DNA of 45,130 bases from the NCBI GenBank assembly GCA_903863035.1, contig CAIPAT010000226.1, forward strand, positions 1 to 45,130, read 5' to 3'. This DNA is from an uncultured Lentisphaeria bacterium. GTDB taxonomy: Bacteria; Verrucomicrobiota; Lentisphaeria; Victivallales; Victivallaceae. Below the pieces are notes generated by a model. The model worked only from the letters and a program-made list of their open reading frames with translations, was not told the origin of the DNA and did no database searches. Made by a program: the position numbers and the translations under genes. This document shows, piece by piece, positions 34,500-43,755 of the stretch (its first letter is position 1; the number at the start of each line of letters is the position of its first letter).

Positions 34500-36242
34500 T
34501 CAGTTACAGAAGGAGTGCTTCATCCAGACGCAAAGCTTATTATTTTCGCTGAATTCATTGCCCGCGGATGCGTAGTCGCATAGCACTGTTCCGTCCGCAA
34601 GACGGCAGCTTATAAAAATATTTTCGTGCGGATTTTGCTTAATTACGACGGCGTCAAGATTGGCAACCGATACCGGTGCATCAACTATGCCTAAACGCGA
34701 GTCCTGGGTAAGTACAATAGGGCCGCACGTTAGCGCAACGCGACCGCAGCCGTCCGGGGCTTGGTGAATCTGTACAGACATGTCAAAATTAAGTTTAATG
34801 ACGTCCCCTGGACTCCAGACGCGCTCAATGGACAGATAACTGCCCGGCGTTCCGGTATAATTCTGCCCGTTTACTGAAACGTCTGTCTTCCTGCTCCAGG
34901 CTGGTATTCTGAGTTTGACCGCGAATTTGGTGTATACGGCGGGAGTGACAATGACATTGACATCGCCGGAAACAGGGAAATTGCCGTTTATTGCAATTTT
35001 AACCGCCGTTCCGGCCAGTTCAAATGATGCCACCGCCGACTCGTAAAGGTTGATCACGGGGCCGTTGGCGTCCTGCATTACTGCCAGCCACGGGGCCATC
35101 GCCAGCGCCTTGGGACCTTGTGCCAGACAGCAGTCTTCGCCGAATCCGGGGATTTGATCTCCGGCACGCACTTTTGAGGAAGGTCCGGCCAGCGGGGTCG
35201 GGTTAATGTGCATCCACCAGGAGCCATCGGGAACCATGGCGCCGAGCACTCCGTTATAGAGTGTGCGTTCCATTTCGTCCGCAACTGCGGCGTCACCGGT
35301 GAGACGCAGTACTTGACCACAGAATTTTATCCAGGTGGTGGTAACACAGGTTTCGCCAAGTCCGCCGACATTAAACTGCGATTGTTTTGTTTTTCCATTG
35401 TCCCAGTATTCACCCCATTCATCTTTAAGTCCGCCAGTCCCGGTGACAAATACTTCCTGATCCCGTACCGCACGGTAAAATTCCGTAACGGATTTTAAAT
35501 ATTCCGGATTGCCTGTCTCACGGTAAAGCTCCGCCAATCCTTCGAAACAGGACATCATTTCATAGGATTTGCCGTTCCCCAGCTCGCGAACGGACGTTCC
35601 CTGAAGTATGGCGGTGAATATATTATTGACCGTTGATCCGCCCTGAGCGGCAATCCACAGCGCGTAATCCAGAAAACGTTTTTCGCCGGTTATGCGGTAA
35701 ACGAGCACGACCGGCTCCAGCACTGAAGAGGCGGCCAGCCCGTTATGCCAGCCGCATTCAATGATATTTCTGATGCCTGGGCCGACTTGTGAAATCAGGT
35801 AGTCCAGTTCTCGAGTCATTGCGGTCTTGACTGCTTCGCTTTGCTCAATTTCCAGATAATAGCGCGCCAGTCCGATAAGCACATATTTGCGGCCCCAGAC
35901 GTCCCAGTCATTAATCTGAAGTTCTGCCGGATATGAGCTGATGCAGCCGTCAGTGGTTTGAGTGGAGATCAGGTCGGCGACGGAGTCTTTTATAAGCGTT
36001 AAGAGTTCAGCGTCCGGCTGTCCGCGCCAGGACAGGATGGCGGAACGGACGATTTTCCCCCAGAACTCGCAGCGCCAGCGGCTGTCGCGTTCATTGCGTT
36101 GCCGGAATGGTTCGACTAAATGCGCGTAATCAACTTTTTTCAGGCGGTTTTTGATGCTGAGACGAAGGCTTTCACCCAGTTTTCCGCGCAACGAAACATT
36201 TCCGGCGGACAACGGTTTTACAGAGTCTTTAATAACTGACAT
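34500..36242 (-). CDS. GH127-family beta-L-arabinofuranosidase-like enzyme
   Basis: 580 residues. An (alpha/alpha)6 barrel is followed by beta-sandwich domains. The zinc/catalytic set of the family is visible: GLGETCVTTTWIKF (Glu-x-Cys) and GEDCCLAQGPKALAM (Cys-Cys), as in characterised HypBA1-type enzymes where one Cys acts as nucleophile. INDWDVWGRKYVLIGL is the usual barrel motif. GH127 releases terminal beta-L-arabinofuranose and sometimes other sugars. No signal peptide, so it should act on imported oligosaccharides. It is the last intact gene of the right-hand operon, 15 bp after the acetyltransferase gene. About 100 residues of it are duplicated in the remnant at 31958-32518. Confidence 0.85.
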   Translation of the reverse strand: MSVIKDSVKPLSAGNVSLRGKLGESLRLSIKNRLKKVDYAHLVEPFRQRNERDSRWRCEFWGKIVRSAILSWRGQPDAELLTLIKDSVADLISTQTTDGCISSYPAELQINDWDVWGRKYVLIGLARYYLEIEQSEAVKTAMTRELDYLISQVGPGIRNIIECGWHNGLAASSVLEPVVLVYRITGEKRFLDYALWIAAQGGSTVNNIFTAILQGTSVRELGNGKSYEMMSCFEGLAELYRETGNPEYLKSVTEFYRAVRDQEVFVTGTGGLKDEWGEYWDNGKTKQSQFNVGGLGETCVTTTWIKFCGQVLRLTGDAAVADEMERTLYNGVLGAMVPDGSWWMHINPTPLAGPSSKVRAGDQIPGFGEDCCLAQGPKALAMAPWLAVMQDANGPVINLYESAVASFELAGTAVKIAINGNFPVSGDVNVIVTPAVYTKFAVKLRIPAWSRKTDVSVNGQNYTGTPGSYLSIERVWSPGDVIKLNFDMSVQIHQAPDGCGRVALTCGPIVLTQDSRLGIVDAPVSVANLDAVVIKQNPHENIFISCRLADGTVLCDYASAGNEFSENNKLCVWMKHSFCN

Positions 36243-36257
36243 AAATAATAATCCCCT

Positions 36258-37181
36258 TTATTTATTTGCCATGAGCTTGTTTTCATCACATACGCACCAT
36301 TGATAATGAGCTGCACGTCCTGCCCCGTCCTTCATTTCCTCACTGATGACAATTCGACCAACCGCAAGCGGAGTAAAGTATCCGCTTTGACTGCCTTCTC
36401 CGACTCGAAAAACATTGTAGTCTTTTTTTGCTTCAGCGTCTGCCAAACTTATAAGATTCCTCATTGTGAAACTGCGGATGACCGCATTGCCGATGAAAGA
36501 AATATTCACCTGCTTTTTATCTTCAAGCATTTTCCCAAGGAAGTTGAAGTCGGTATGACGTGAACCGTAATATGAACCGTCCTTGCCGGGCTTGGGTTGA
36601 TAGTCAGTCATCTGTTGCACGACAATGGATCCATCCGGCCTACGCACATTGACGTTCAACGGGATCGCATGCCGGTATGGCACATCGCAGACCCACTCTG
36701 CAAAATGGTGGCTGGTACAACTTGAATAAGTAAGACCCGCCAGAAGCACCTTGGCATCCAAGGCCAGCATTACACCAAAAGACGAGCGCAGATCAAACGG
36801 CGACAATTTCGGATCAACCCGCGTAATCACTTCAGCTCTCCGACCGATTGCGGCAAAACTGTGACGGAATGCGGTGCTGCGCAAGGCCTCTGGATGAAGC
36901 CTGACCGCTTCGGAAATGGCACCCATTTCAGATTTATCATTCTGAGGATCAATGATAGGCTCTTTTTCACTTTCATGCGCAAATGTGAAGGTCGGCATTA
37001 TGAGCGTTCCTTCAGTGCCTAGCACTTTTAAAAATGCTTCGACAACCGTTTTTCCGCCACCCTGCACCTTGCCGAATGTCCGCATGGCCGAGTGAACAAG
37101 AACAACATCGCCTCTTTCTATTTTCGCATCTTGCAATCCACTGACGATGTCGTCGAGGGTAATTTCATTTTCTTTACTCAT
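36258..37181 (-). CDS. AAC(3)-family acetyltransferase
   Basis: 307 residues of the antibiotic_NAT/AAC(3)/YokD family. LVHSAMRTFGKVQGGG matches the acetyl-CoA side, GTLIMPTFTF is a core strand, and SSCTSHHFAEWV provides the His and Glu expected at the active site. These enzymes acetylate an amino group of aminoglycosides or other amino compounds. Its place in a glycan operon (ATGA overlap with the GH78 gene, 15 bp from GH127) points to an amino sugar or related metabolite, not an antibiotic; this is inference. It could equally act as a detoxifier. Confidence 0.83.
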   Translation of the reverse strand: MSKENEITLDDIVSGLQDAKIERGDVVLVHSAMRTFGKVQGGGKTVVEAFLKVLGTEGTLIMPTFTFAHESEKEPIIDPQNDKSEMGAISEAVRLHPEALRSTAFRHSFAAIGRRAEVITRVDPKLSPFDLRSSFGVMLALDAKVLLAGLTYSSCTSHHFAEWVCDVPYRHAIPLNVNVRRPDGSIVVQQMTDYQPKPGKDGSYYGSRHTDFNFLGKMLEDKKQVNISFIGNAVIRSFTMRNLISLADAEAKKDYNVFRVGEGSQSGYFTPLAVGRIVISEEMKDGAGRAAHYQWCVCDENKLMANK

Positions 37182-39490
37182 AATAGGTGTCCTTTAAAAT
37201 GTTCGGGTTTTGATAAGACTTTTAAGCATTCAGGATAAATTATTTCACCGATAACCGATTTGTTGCCATCTTTATCAATATTTGTTTGCCATGTTACCGT
37301 GATGTCTCCATCTGGAGTGGGTATTGAACCTGACGCTTGAGGTGTTGATTCAAAAAATGGATCAACGGCAAATGTTTTGAAGCCAGGAGACAAGGGTTTT
37401 ACGCCTAAAATATATGCTCCGTAAAAGTACGCCGGAGTTGCCGACCACCCATGACAAAGGCTTCCTGCATAATCAAAGCCAGCTTGTCCTTGTTCGGTTT
37501 CCCAGAAACTGGTGGCACCAGCATAAAGCATCTTCCCCCAATCATCGCTTATTTGAGTAAACACGGTTGAGCCATATTTGTCTTTGTCCTGTAACAGAGC
37601 TTCAAATTTATAAAGACATTGACTCAAGGTTGTTTTAATCATATAATTATCTTTTTGTGCGAGTTTGGCGCGTAAATCTGTGGTAATTGCGGATGGCATA
37701 GATGTTGTTATCAAAGCTAATGATTGAGTTAATTCGGCAAAGTGAGATTGCATCTCCTTTCTGCTACCAGTGCAATATAATTGTTTATCTTCGTTCCAAA
37801 ACATTTTGTGCGCGGCATCGGCAGTTGCCGTCTCTATCGTTTGGTATGATACAGCAGATTTTGCTTCTCCGCATTCCTCACATATTTCCGCTGCAGCACG
37901 CAGGGCTAAAATAAACAGAAAATTTAATGGAGCATCATAACGTTCTTCATTTAATTTAGTCTCAGGGTATGATCCAGTTGCGCCTGAAAGACCATCTGCC
38001 CAGTCGTAAAAATGCCAGTAGTCTGGACCAGTAGGAGAAGGCAATAAATGGTTTCTCATGGTTGAGATAAAATGTCCGAGACATTTATGAATCAAGGGCA
38101 AATTAGCTTTTGCGTATTCAAAGTTTCCGCTGTAGCGGAGATGATCTGCCATAGCCAGGAACCAAACCATGCTAAACGATGGGATTGTAAACGGTGAGTC
38201 CATAGGTGCGCAAAGCGTCATGTATCCATCATCGCCGGCGGAACGTCCGAGCAGTTCGAATGATACTGCCGGAAAAGCGTATTCTCCGAAAGTATAATAG
38301 CCTGTCAATGCCTGATTGCGTGAATCATTGGCATATAAAGCCTGTTCGCGCCAGGGACAATCCTCATAATGTTCGTGCATGCATAACTCTAATGTACGGC
38401 ATGACACCTCATATATTTTATTGAAGATAGAATCGGCACATATAAATTTACTGGTGGGCGGTAAAGGATATTCAAAAGGTAGCATGCCCGCATATTCGAT
38501 GGTAAATGAATCTGTAATATTAGTAAAGTGCAACTGCAAATAACGTCCGGCTGCACGGGTTATATAATGTGTAAAACATTGTTTTCCGCTTTTAGTGATG
38601 AGTCGTGATGCAAATGTCCGTCCGCCGATACTTGAGCGAACTCGCAGATCAGCCAGATGTTCTCCAACTGCAAGATCAATAATCATGTTTTCTGGTGCAT
38701 CAAACTCTAAATCGATAAAGCCGCATTCTTCCCGTTGCATATCTACAACGATATATGCACCATCAGAATCGCTGTATTTTCCCATACATACCCTTACCGG
38801 ATTATCATGATGAATTTCGCCTGGATTTATATTTGAAAAAAATTCATTGCATCTTCGAGCAGACAAATAATCATTCTGCATGGATGAGTCAGATGTGCGT
38901 TTTAGATATCCCTGAGCTATAATTTGAAAAAGAGTACGCTTTTTAATTACTGGAATAGGTAATGGTCTTGGGGTCGGCTGATGATCGGATATTTCTCGGG
39001 AAGTCTGCCATTGACCATCCTTCCTCATATCGTATTCGAATATAAATCCCATCTGCATTGTTGAACGAGGCATTTCACCTTGACGATATACCGGAGAAAT
39101 TCTACTCATGGTTGATTTGTTACTATTTATCAATAGTTCATTTACTACCCATAATTCAAACCATAAACCGGGATCAGAATAAATGTATGATGCATTATTC
39201 ACTCCGCAATGATATGCGGTTATAGTTATTACATTTATTCCTGCTAACAATTTTCCAGCAAGATCAAAAGTAGAATATGTTTCGGCACATGGGTAGTCAT
39301 CGAATTGTCCGGTGCCTATAAATTCTTGATTCAGCCAAACCGCAAAGTTGGTTTCACAACTTATGCGCAATTCCACTAGTGATTTCAATGAGTCATTTAA
39401 AACATTAAATTCCTGTCGAAAATCGACATAACTGTTAATAGCGGCAGTTTTGCCATTAAACCAAATCCATTTTGAAATATCGTTTCTCAT
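37178..39490 (-). CDS. GH78-like alpha-L-rhamnosidase
   Basis: 770 residues without a signal peptide. N-terminal jelly-roll domains (CETNFAVWLNQEFIG) precede a beta domain with ECGFIDLEFDAP and an (alpha/alpha)6 barrel. The catalytic region reads YEDCPWREQALYANDSRNQAL, matching the family's DCPxRE motif with the general-acid Glu region. FDYAGSLCHGWSATPAYFYG is the usual late barrel motif. GH78 enzymes remove terminal alpha-L-rhamnose from pectic side chains, glycosides or bacterial polysaccharides. Both ends overlap neighbouring genes by 4 bp (ATGA), so translation is coupled. AT content seems higher than in the left locus, which could mean a different origin. Confidence 0.83.
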   Translation of the reverse strand: MRNDISKWIWFNGKTAAINSYVDFRQEFNVLNDSLKSLVELRISCETNFAVWLNQEFIGTGQFDDYPCAETYSTFDLAGKLLAGINVITITAYHCGVNNASYIYSDPGLWFELWVVNELLINSNKSTMSRISPVYRQGEMPRSTMQMGFIFEYDMRKDGQWQTSREISDHQPTPRPLPIPVIKKRTLFQIIAQGYLKRTSDSSMQNDYLSARRCNEFFSNINPGEIHHDNPVRVCMGKYSDSDGAYIVVDMQREECGFIDLEFDAPENMIIDLAVGEHLADLRVRSSIGGRTFASRLITKSGKQCFTHYITRAAGRYLQLHFTNITDSFTIEYAGMLPFEYPLPPTSKFICADSIFNKIYEVSCRTLELCMHEHYEDCPWREQALYANDSRNQALTGYYTFGEYAFPAVSFELLGRSAGDDGYMTLCAPMDSPFTIPSFSMVWFLAMADHLRYSGNFEYAKANLPLIHKCLGHFISTMRNHLLPSPTGPDYWHFYDWADGLSGATGSYPETKLNEERYDAPLNFLFILALRAAAEICEECGEAKSAVSYQTIETATADAAHKMFWNEDKQLYCTGSRKEMQSHFAELTQSLALITTSMPSAITTDLRAKLAQKDNYMIKTTLSQCLYKFEALLQDKDKYGSTVFTQISDDWGKMLYAGATSFWETEQGQAGFDYAGSLCHGWSATPAYFYGAYILGVKPLSPGFKTFAVDPFFESTPQASGSIPTPDGDITVTWQTNIDKDGNKSVIGEIIYPECLKVLSKPEHFKGHLL

Positions 39491-41871
39491 ATTTTAATCA
39501 GGGGTAACTTGGCAGCCCGTTTGGAATCCTTGAACTCATCTTCCGGTACGAATTCCATAAAATCATACCAGGCAGCATCGTCTTTGGTTAGGTCTTTTCC
39601 CGGAACACAGTAAAGAAATCCAGCTGCATTCGGAGTGTCAATTTGCAATTTTCCCAGTTCGATCCAACGGTATTGTCCCTTATCATTGGCAGAGAAATTT
39701 CCCGTAAATCCAGGTCCTTTACTGCCGGGTCCCACTCCGCCATATGTATAGGCACCAAGAGTGAATAAAGTGCCGTTTTTCTGAGGAATTTCTTTTGTAA
39801 ATTCTGTTTTTGCCCGCATACGTACTATATAAACCTTCCCGGGCTTTAAGAGATCAATAAAGTCGCCTAATGGCCATTGAATGCTCCATTCAGAGTTTCC
39901 TCCGGGCTGCCTTGAGGCGTGTCCGAGTGTAGCATCTGCATCGGGTAGATATCGTGCCCCAACGTGACAAGAAGCTTCTTTAACCGTTACTGAATTACTG
40001 GAATACTGCGGCAATTGATTGCCATCGGTGGCCCTTTTCAGTTTTTTACGCCACTCTTGTAGTTTTCCTATGGCTGTAGTGCCCTCTCCAAATTTCACAA
40101 TCTTAAACTTGCTGATCAACGCTTCCGCTTGTTTCAGTTTGTCAGCGTAGTCGGCGGCAGTGTCCTTGCTAGGATGGACAGACAAGGATAGACAAAGCAA
40201 TGTAAGAAATTCACGATCTATTTTGACGGTATAGTCAGGTAGTCCACTGCAATGGACAATTGCGGAGTTCAGCAGTTTGTACATTTGCTGAATTTCAGCG
40301 GGGGAAAACTTTAGACCAGCTCCCGGTTTACGGTTGCGATAGAAATTGGACCGGGCACGCCTTTGCAAAGCGACATATTCAGTCATGTCCACCGCCGCCG
40401 GCCCATAGTATGAAGCGATAAACTCTTTAATAAGCTCATTTTGAGGCCATGTTGGATTCCAGAGTTTCTTCGCATAAAGCCAGCTTTTCAGTTCCCCGAG
40501 GGAACCGTGCATCACAAAGCTGCCCTGCATAAATATCCCGGTGACACCATTTTTAATCAGGAATTGCCAACCGCAATCCTGAGCGTCAAAATTCGGAAAA
40601 GGAACCGGTGTTCCCCCGATAATGTCTACATAATCCCACAGGTAGATATGAGATGCGATTTTGTGCCAGCTAGTCAGTTCCTCTTTAATTTCTTCGATAT
40701 CTCCGATAGGCAACAGCTTGCTTATGCGATTATTGCGTTGCCTGATCGGCGCATATAGAATAACGGTATTTGCGCCAGGTTTGATATTTTTTGGCGGCTT
40801 CTGACTGTGGACATAAGCCAATGTGGTGATTTTGATTTCAGGGTATTTGACGGCCAGCTTAGCGGCTACCGCATTGGCTAAATAGAGCTGGGCACCGGGG
40901 ACACCGTCCGTCTTAATGATTTCCTGGCAGGCAGGACATTCACAGTTGTCATAGACATTGTCATTCGCAGATACGCTGTAAATCCTGGTTCCCGGATTTT
41001 TCGCTATTTCCGCTTCAAGTGTTTTGACAATGACCTCAACAACTCCCGGACTGGTATAGCACAACTGTCCGTCCGAAACTTTGGAAGGATGACGCGAACC
41101 GTTACGAAGCGGGAAGTATTCAGGATGGTCGGCAAAATACTTGCCGGCCGGCACCAGTCCGTTGTAGGTGTGAACCCAATATGCGGGGTTCGACAGCCCA
41201 CCTCCGGATTCCAGCGCCATTTTGTTATAATACGATAACGATTGAATGCGGTTAAAAGCCGCCCAGTTGGCACTAAGACTGAAGGCGTCCCAGTAAAACA
41301 CATCGCGGACCTCAAATGGAGGTGCGTAGCTACGTGGAACAACAGTTAATTTATCATTTGAATGCAATGGGATGACCGGGGCGTCATTATGCGCATACCA
41401 GCGGCATCCCAGGTCTTCCTCCAAGAGTGCGATTACACCGTAAATCGGGCCTCTTGTCCCTCCCAGAATATACAAATTTCCACCTGCGACTGCCAGTTTG
41501 TAGGCTTGTTCTCGCGGATCGGCTGTAATTTTGGCGGCCGCAGCTGCAGCAGTATTACCCACGCTGATAAACTTTCCATTGACCTCTTGCGGTTCTTGCA
41601 CCACCGGCAATTTGGTGTTAAACATCTTTCCAAGATAATCCGTCAACATCGCGGCACTGTACTTTTCCTGGGCTGTTGCTTGTTTCGGAATGAGAATGGA
41701 AAAATCCTTAATATTTTCAAGGGTAACAGTGGCTCCATCTGGGCGTAATGGGTCTGTCGACAAAATATCAGTGGATTTCACGTCCTTGATTGGCACTGAA
41801 CCAGTGCAGGGTGTTAAATATATGGTGCCAGTGATCAGTAAGGTAAATTGAATTTGCTTCAATAATTTCAT
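39487..41871 (-). CDS. Exported DUF4838-family protein with C-terminal binding domain
   Basis: 794 residues. Signal peptide MKLLKQIQFTLLITGTIYLTPCTG; the LTPC has Pro before Cys, so a lipoprotein is doubtful. Residues about 50-185 are the alpha-glucuronidase/GH20-like N-terminal domain (AAMLTDYLGKMFNTKLP, GPIYGVIALLEEDLGCRWYA). The DUF4838 barrel follows, with DNVYDNCECPACQEI and LWDYVDIIGG, then a helical part (YVALQRRARSNFYRN) and a beta-rich domain (about 660-780) that may bind sugar. The reaction of this family is unknown to me. AAGGACTAG precedes the ATG. Overlaps the GH78 gene by 4 bp. It differs from the 577-residue copy by export and by the extra C-terminal domain. Confidence 0.8.
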   Translation of the reverse strand: MKLLKQIQFTLLITGTIYLTPCTGSVPIKDVKSTDILSTDPLRPDGATVTLENIKDFSILIPKQATAQEKYSAAMLTDYLGKMFNTKLPVVQEPQEVNGKFISVGNTAAAAAAKITADPREQAYKLAVAGGNLYILGGTRGPIYGVIALLEEDLGCRWYAHNDAPVIPLHSNDKLTVVPRSYAPPFEVRDVFYWDAFSLSANWAAFNRIQSLSYYNKMALESGGGLSNPAYWVHTYNGLVPAGKYFADHPEYFPLRNGSRHPSKVSDGQLCYTSPGVVEVIVKTLEAEIAKNPGTRIYSVSANDNVYDNCECPACQEIIKTDGVPGAQLYLANAVAAKLAVKYPEIKITTLAYVHSQKPPKNIKPGANTVILYAPIRQRNNRISKLLPIGDIEEIKEELTSWHKIASHIYLWDYVDIIGGTPVPFPNFDAQDCGWQFLIKNGVTGIFMQGSFVMHGSLGELKSWLYAKKLWNPTWPQNELIKEFIASYYGPAAVDMTEYVALQRRARSNFYRNRKPGAGLKFSPAEIQQMYKLLNSAIVHCSGLPDYTVKIDREFLTLLCLSLSVHPSKDTAADYADKLKQAEALISKFKIVKFGEGTTAIGKLQEWRKKLKRATDGNQLPQYSSNSVTVKEASCHVGARYLPDADATLGHASRQPGGNSEWSIQWPLGDFIDLLKPGKVYIVRMRAKTEFTKEIPQKNGTLFTLGAYTYGGVGPGSKGPGFTGNFSANDKGQYRWIELGKLQIDTPNAAGFLYCVPGKDLTKDDAAWYDFMEFVPEDEFKDSKRAAKLPLIKI

Positions 41872-41969
41872 TTCTAGTCCTTAATTATAAGAGCCAATTA
41901 CTTCGTCCGTCACTACGTTCGGGTAGGCAAAAGCTGTGCCTCTAATCTTTTTCAAGTTATTTACCAGAG

Positions 41970-43733
41970 TCAGTCAAGTTGCTTCACAGCCTCTTGCACT
42001 ATTTGCATTTTCAGCGAGCATTCTCCCGCATCGTTGAACCTGATGAAGTTTTGGGTTTCGTAAAGAATGAATCCGCTGAACCGTTGGTCAGCATATATGC
42101 GTGCGACTTCCTGGGGCAACAGCTCACCGGCTAAATCAACGTATCTATTGACAACGATCGGAATACCGCGTTGTTGACAGCGCACAATCATCGCTTCTGC
42201 TACCGGATCCTGAAAGATCGCTTCGAATGGAAAGTGGTAGAATCTGAGGATTGCCTCATCCATCAAGCCTTCATCAATCCACCGCTGCCATTCGAAATGG
42301 ATATTGGCAGGATATGCCAGTAGACGGTCCGCAGGAGGATTCGGACGGAAGAAATCAAGCTGCAGGTTGTAGCGCATGCGCCGGCCGCAAGCCGTGAGGC
42401 GCGCTTTGCACTTTCTCAGGAATTCCGTATAAGCCTTGCCGCGAACTTCGCTAATCCTGGCACAAAGCGCCTGCCCATGCAGATCTTCGCATTGCCGGAG
42501 CACAACATCGTTGAATCCATAGTCCTGAGGTGTGTCGGTGTGTGAGCTGTGGTTTTCCTCGCGAAAATCCACGCCGTCCACGCCAGCAGCAATCATCTCC
42601 TCGACGCAGGTCATCCAGAAATCTTGCACTTTGGGTTCGCTTTCACACAAAGCACCAGGCAGATATTGGTTTCGCCCGCGGGCAAAAGCGATGAATCCTT
42701 TTTTGCCGGATGTATTGGATTCATCAAGCGTAACACGCTTGGCACCCCAGCCGTAATCAAAGCTCAATCCTCCCTCGCGAAAGTTTACTAGACTGGCCGT
42801 CCACACCGTGCTGCCGGTGGCGAACACGCCAGGTATTTCATGGCCGCTGGCGTCATGTGCCGTCATGATGGCGGTACCGGAATTGCTGAAATCGGGGTGA
42901 TCCGCAGTAAAGTCGGTGGTAATCAGGACATACTTGTCTTTGATATCCAGCCCGGCAAGTGTCAGGATGAGGACATCATCGCCCTGGCGCGTCAGTAGGT
43001 TACCCTCTTGGTCCCGCACATCATGCGGCGACGGTTCGACAGACTGTGATAGAGTGAAATCAACCGGAACCTGCCGGTAACGCCAATTGTCGGGAGACGT
43101 CCAGAACTGCAGGTGATCGCGCGTGATGCGAGTTGGCAAGGCATCCTGCTTGATTAGACGGATCGCACAGATAGCGGCGGTGAGCTCTGCTGGATTGACG
43201 TCATTGCGCCGTCGTATTCGCAATGCCGGGTTGTCCCGCACGAATGGTTCCATCCAGGCCAGCTTGCCGCCAATGTGCGGCAGCAACCCCATTCCCCCGG
43301 CCTGTGGCGAGCCTTCAGGAAACAGCATTCCCGCACCGGTTTCATATGGTTTGTAATAGGCATACACCTCCAGACCGTGCCGGTGTCCGGATTCGACCGC
43401 CATGCGCAAAGGATTAACCAGCATCCGATAAGTGTCCGCACAGCGGCGCCATCCTCCCTGGTAGTCTTCGCTATGTGCGGCAGGGATCAGCCATCCCCCG
43501 TGGTCGTCACCGTAGTAACCCCAGCTCACACGGCGTACACCCAGTGTCGCCAGCTGTGCCATCAGGCTGTCAATATGTTCAGAGGTCAATGCTTGTGACG
43601 CATTGATGACGTCGTCGGGGAAATCCACCAGAGCCTCAAGCAGAAACTTGCCGGATAGCGGTGATTTTTCACGGTTTCGCAACCGGCAAGCATCTGTGGA
43701 TGCATGTTCTTTTGACGATTCGACGGAATCCAT
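41970..43733 (-). CDS. Uncharacterised TIM-barrel protein, GHL10-like
   Basis: 587 residues, no signal peptide. The ends look like a glycosidase barrel: LATLGVRRVSWGYYGDDHGG and GLEVYAYYKPYETGAG near the N-terminus, AGVDGVDFREENHSSHTD and NLQLDFFRPNPPADRLLAY in the middle, and FSGFILYETQNFIRF at the end. This order is reminiscent of glycoside-hydrolase-like family 10 proteins. A beta insert of about 180 residues (about 185-365) interrupts the barrel. The Asp-Phe-Arg-Glu-Glu stretch is a candidate catalytic spot. GAGGG before the ATG is a fair ribosome binding site. It lies 22 bp after the serine hydrolase gene and 98 bp before the DUF4838 gene. Function unknown. Confidence 0.6.
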   Translation of the reverse strand: MDSVESSKEHASTDACRLRNREKSPLSGKFLLEALVDFPDDVINASQALTSEHIDSLMAQLATLGVRRVSWGYYGDDHGGWLIPAAHSEDYQGGWRRCADTYRMLVNPLRMAVESGHRHGLEVYAYYKPYETGAGMLFPEGSPQAGGMGLLPHIGGKLAWMEPFVRDNPALRIRRRNDVNPAELTAAICAIRLIKQDALPTRITRDHLQFWTSPDNWRYRQVPVDFTLSQSVEPSPHDVRDQEGNLLTRQGDDVLILTLAGLDIKDKYVLITTDFTADHPDFSNSGTAIMTAHDASGHEIPGVFATGSTVWTASLVNFREGGLSFDYGWGAKRVTLDESNTSGKKGFIAFARGRNQYLPGALCESEPKVQDFWMTCVEEMIAAGVDGVDFREENHSSHTDTPQDYGFNDVVLRQCEDLHGQALCARISEVRGKAYTEFLRKCKARLTACGRRMRYNLQLDFFRPNPPADRLLAYPANIHFEWQRWIDEGLMDEAILRFYHFPFEAIFQDPVAEAMIVRCQQRGIPIVVNRYVDLAGELLPQEVARIYADQRFSGFILYETQNFIRFNDAGECSLKMQIVQEAVKQLD

Positions 43734-43755
43734 AAGAATACCCTCATCTTTAAGT

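Noticed and set aside
36258-37181. Antibiotic resistance gene
   Set aside because: Family membership alone does not show this; the operon context points to carbohydrate metabolism.
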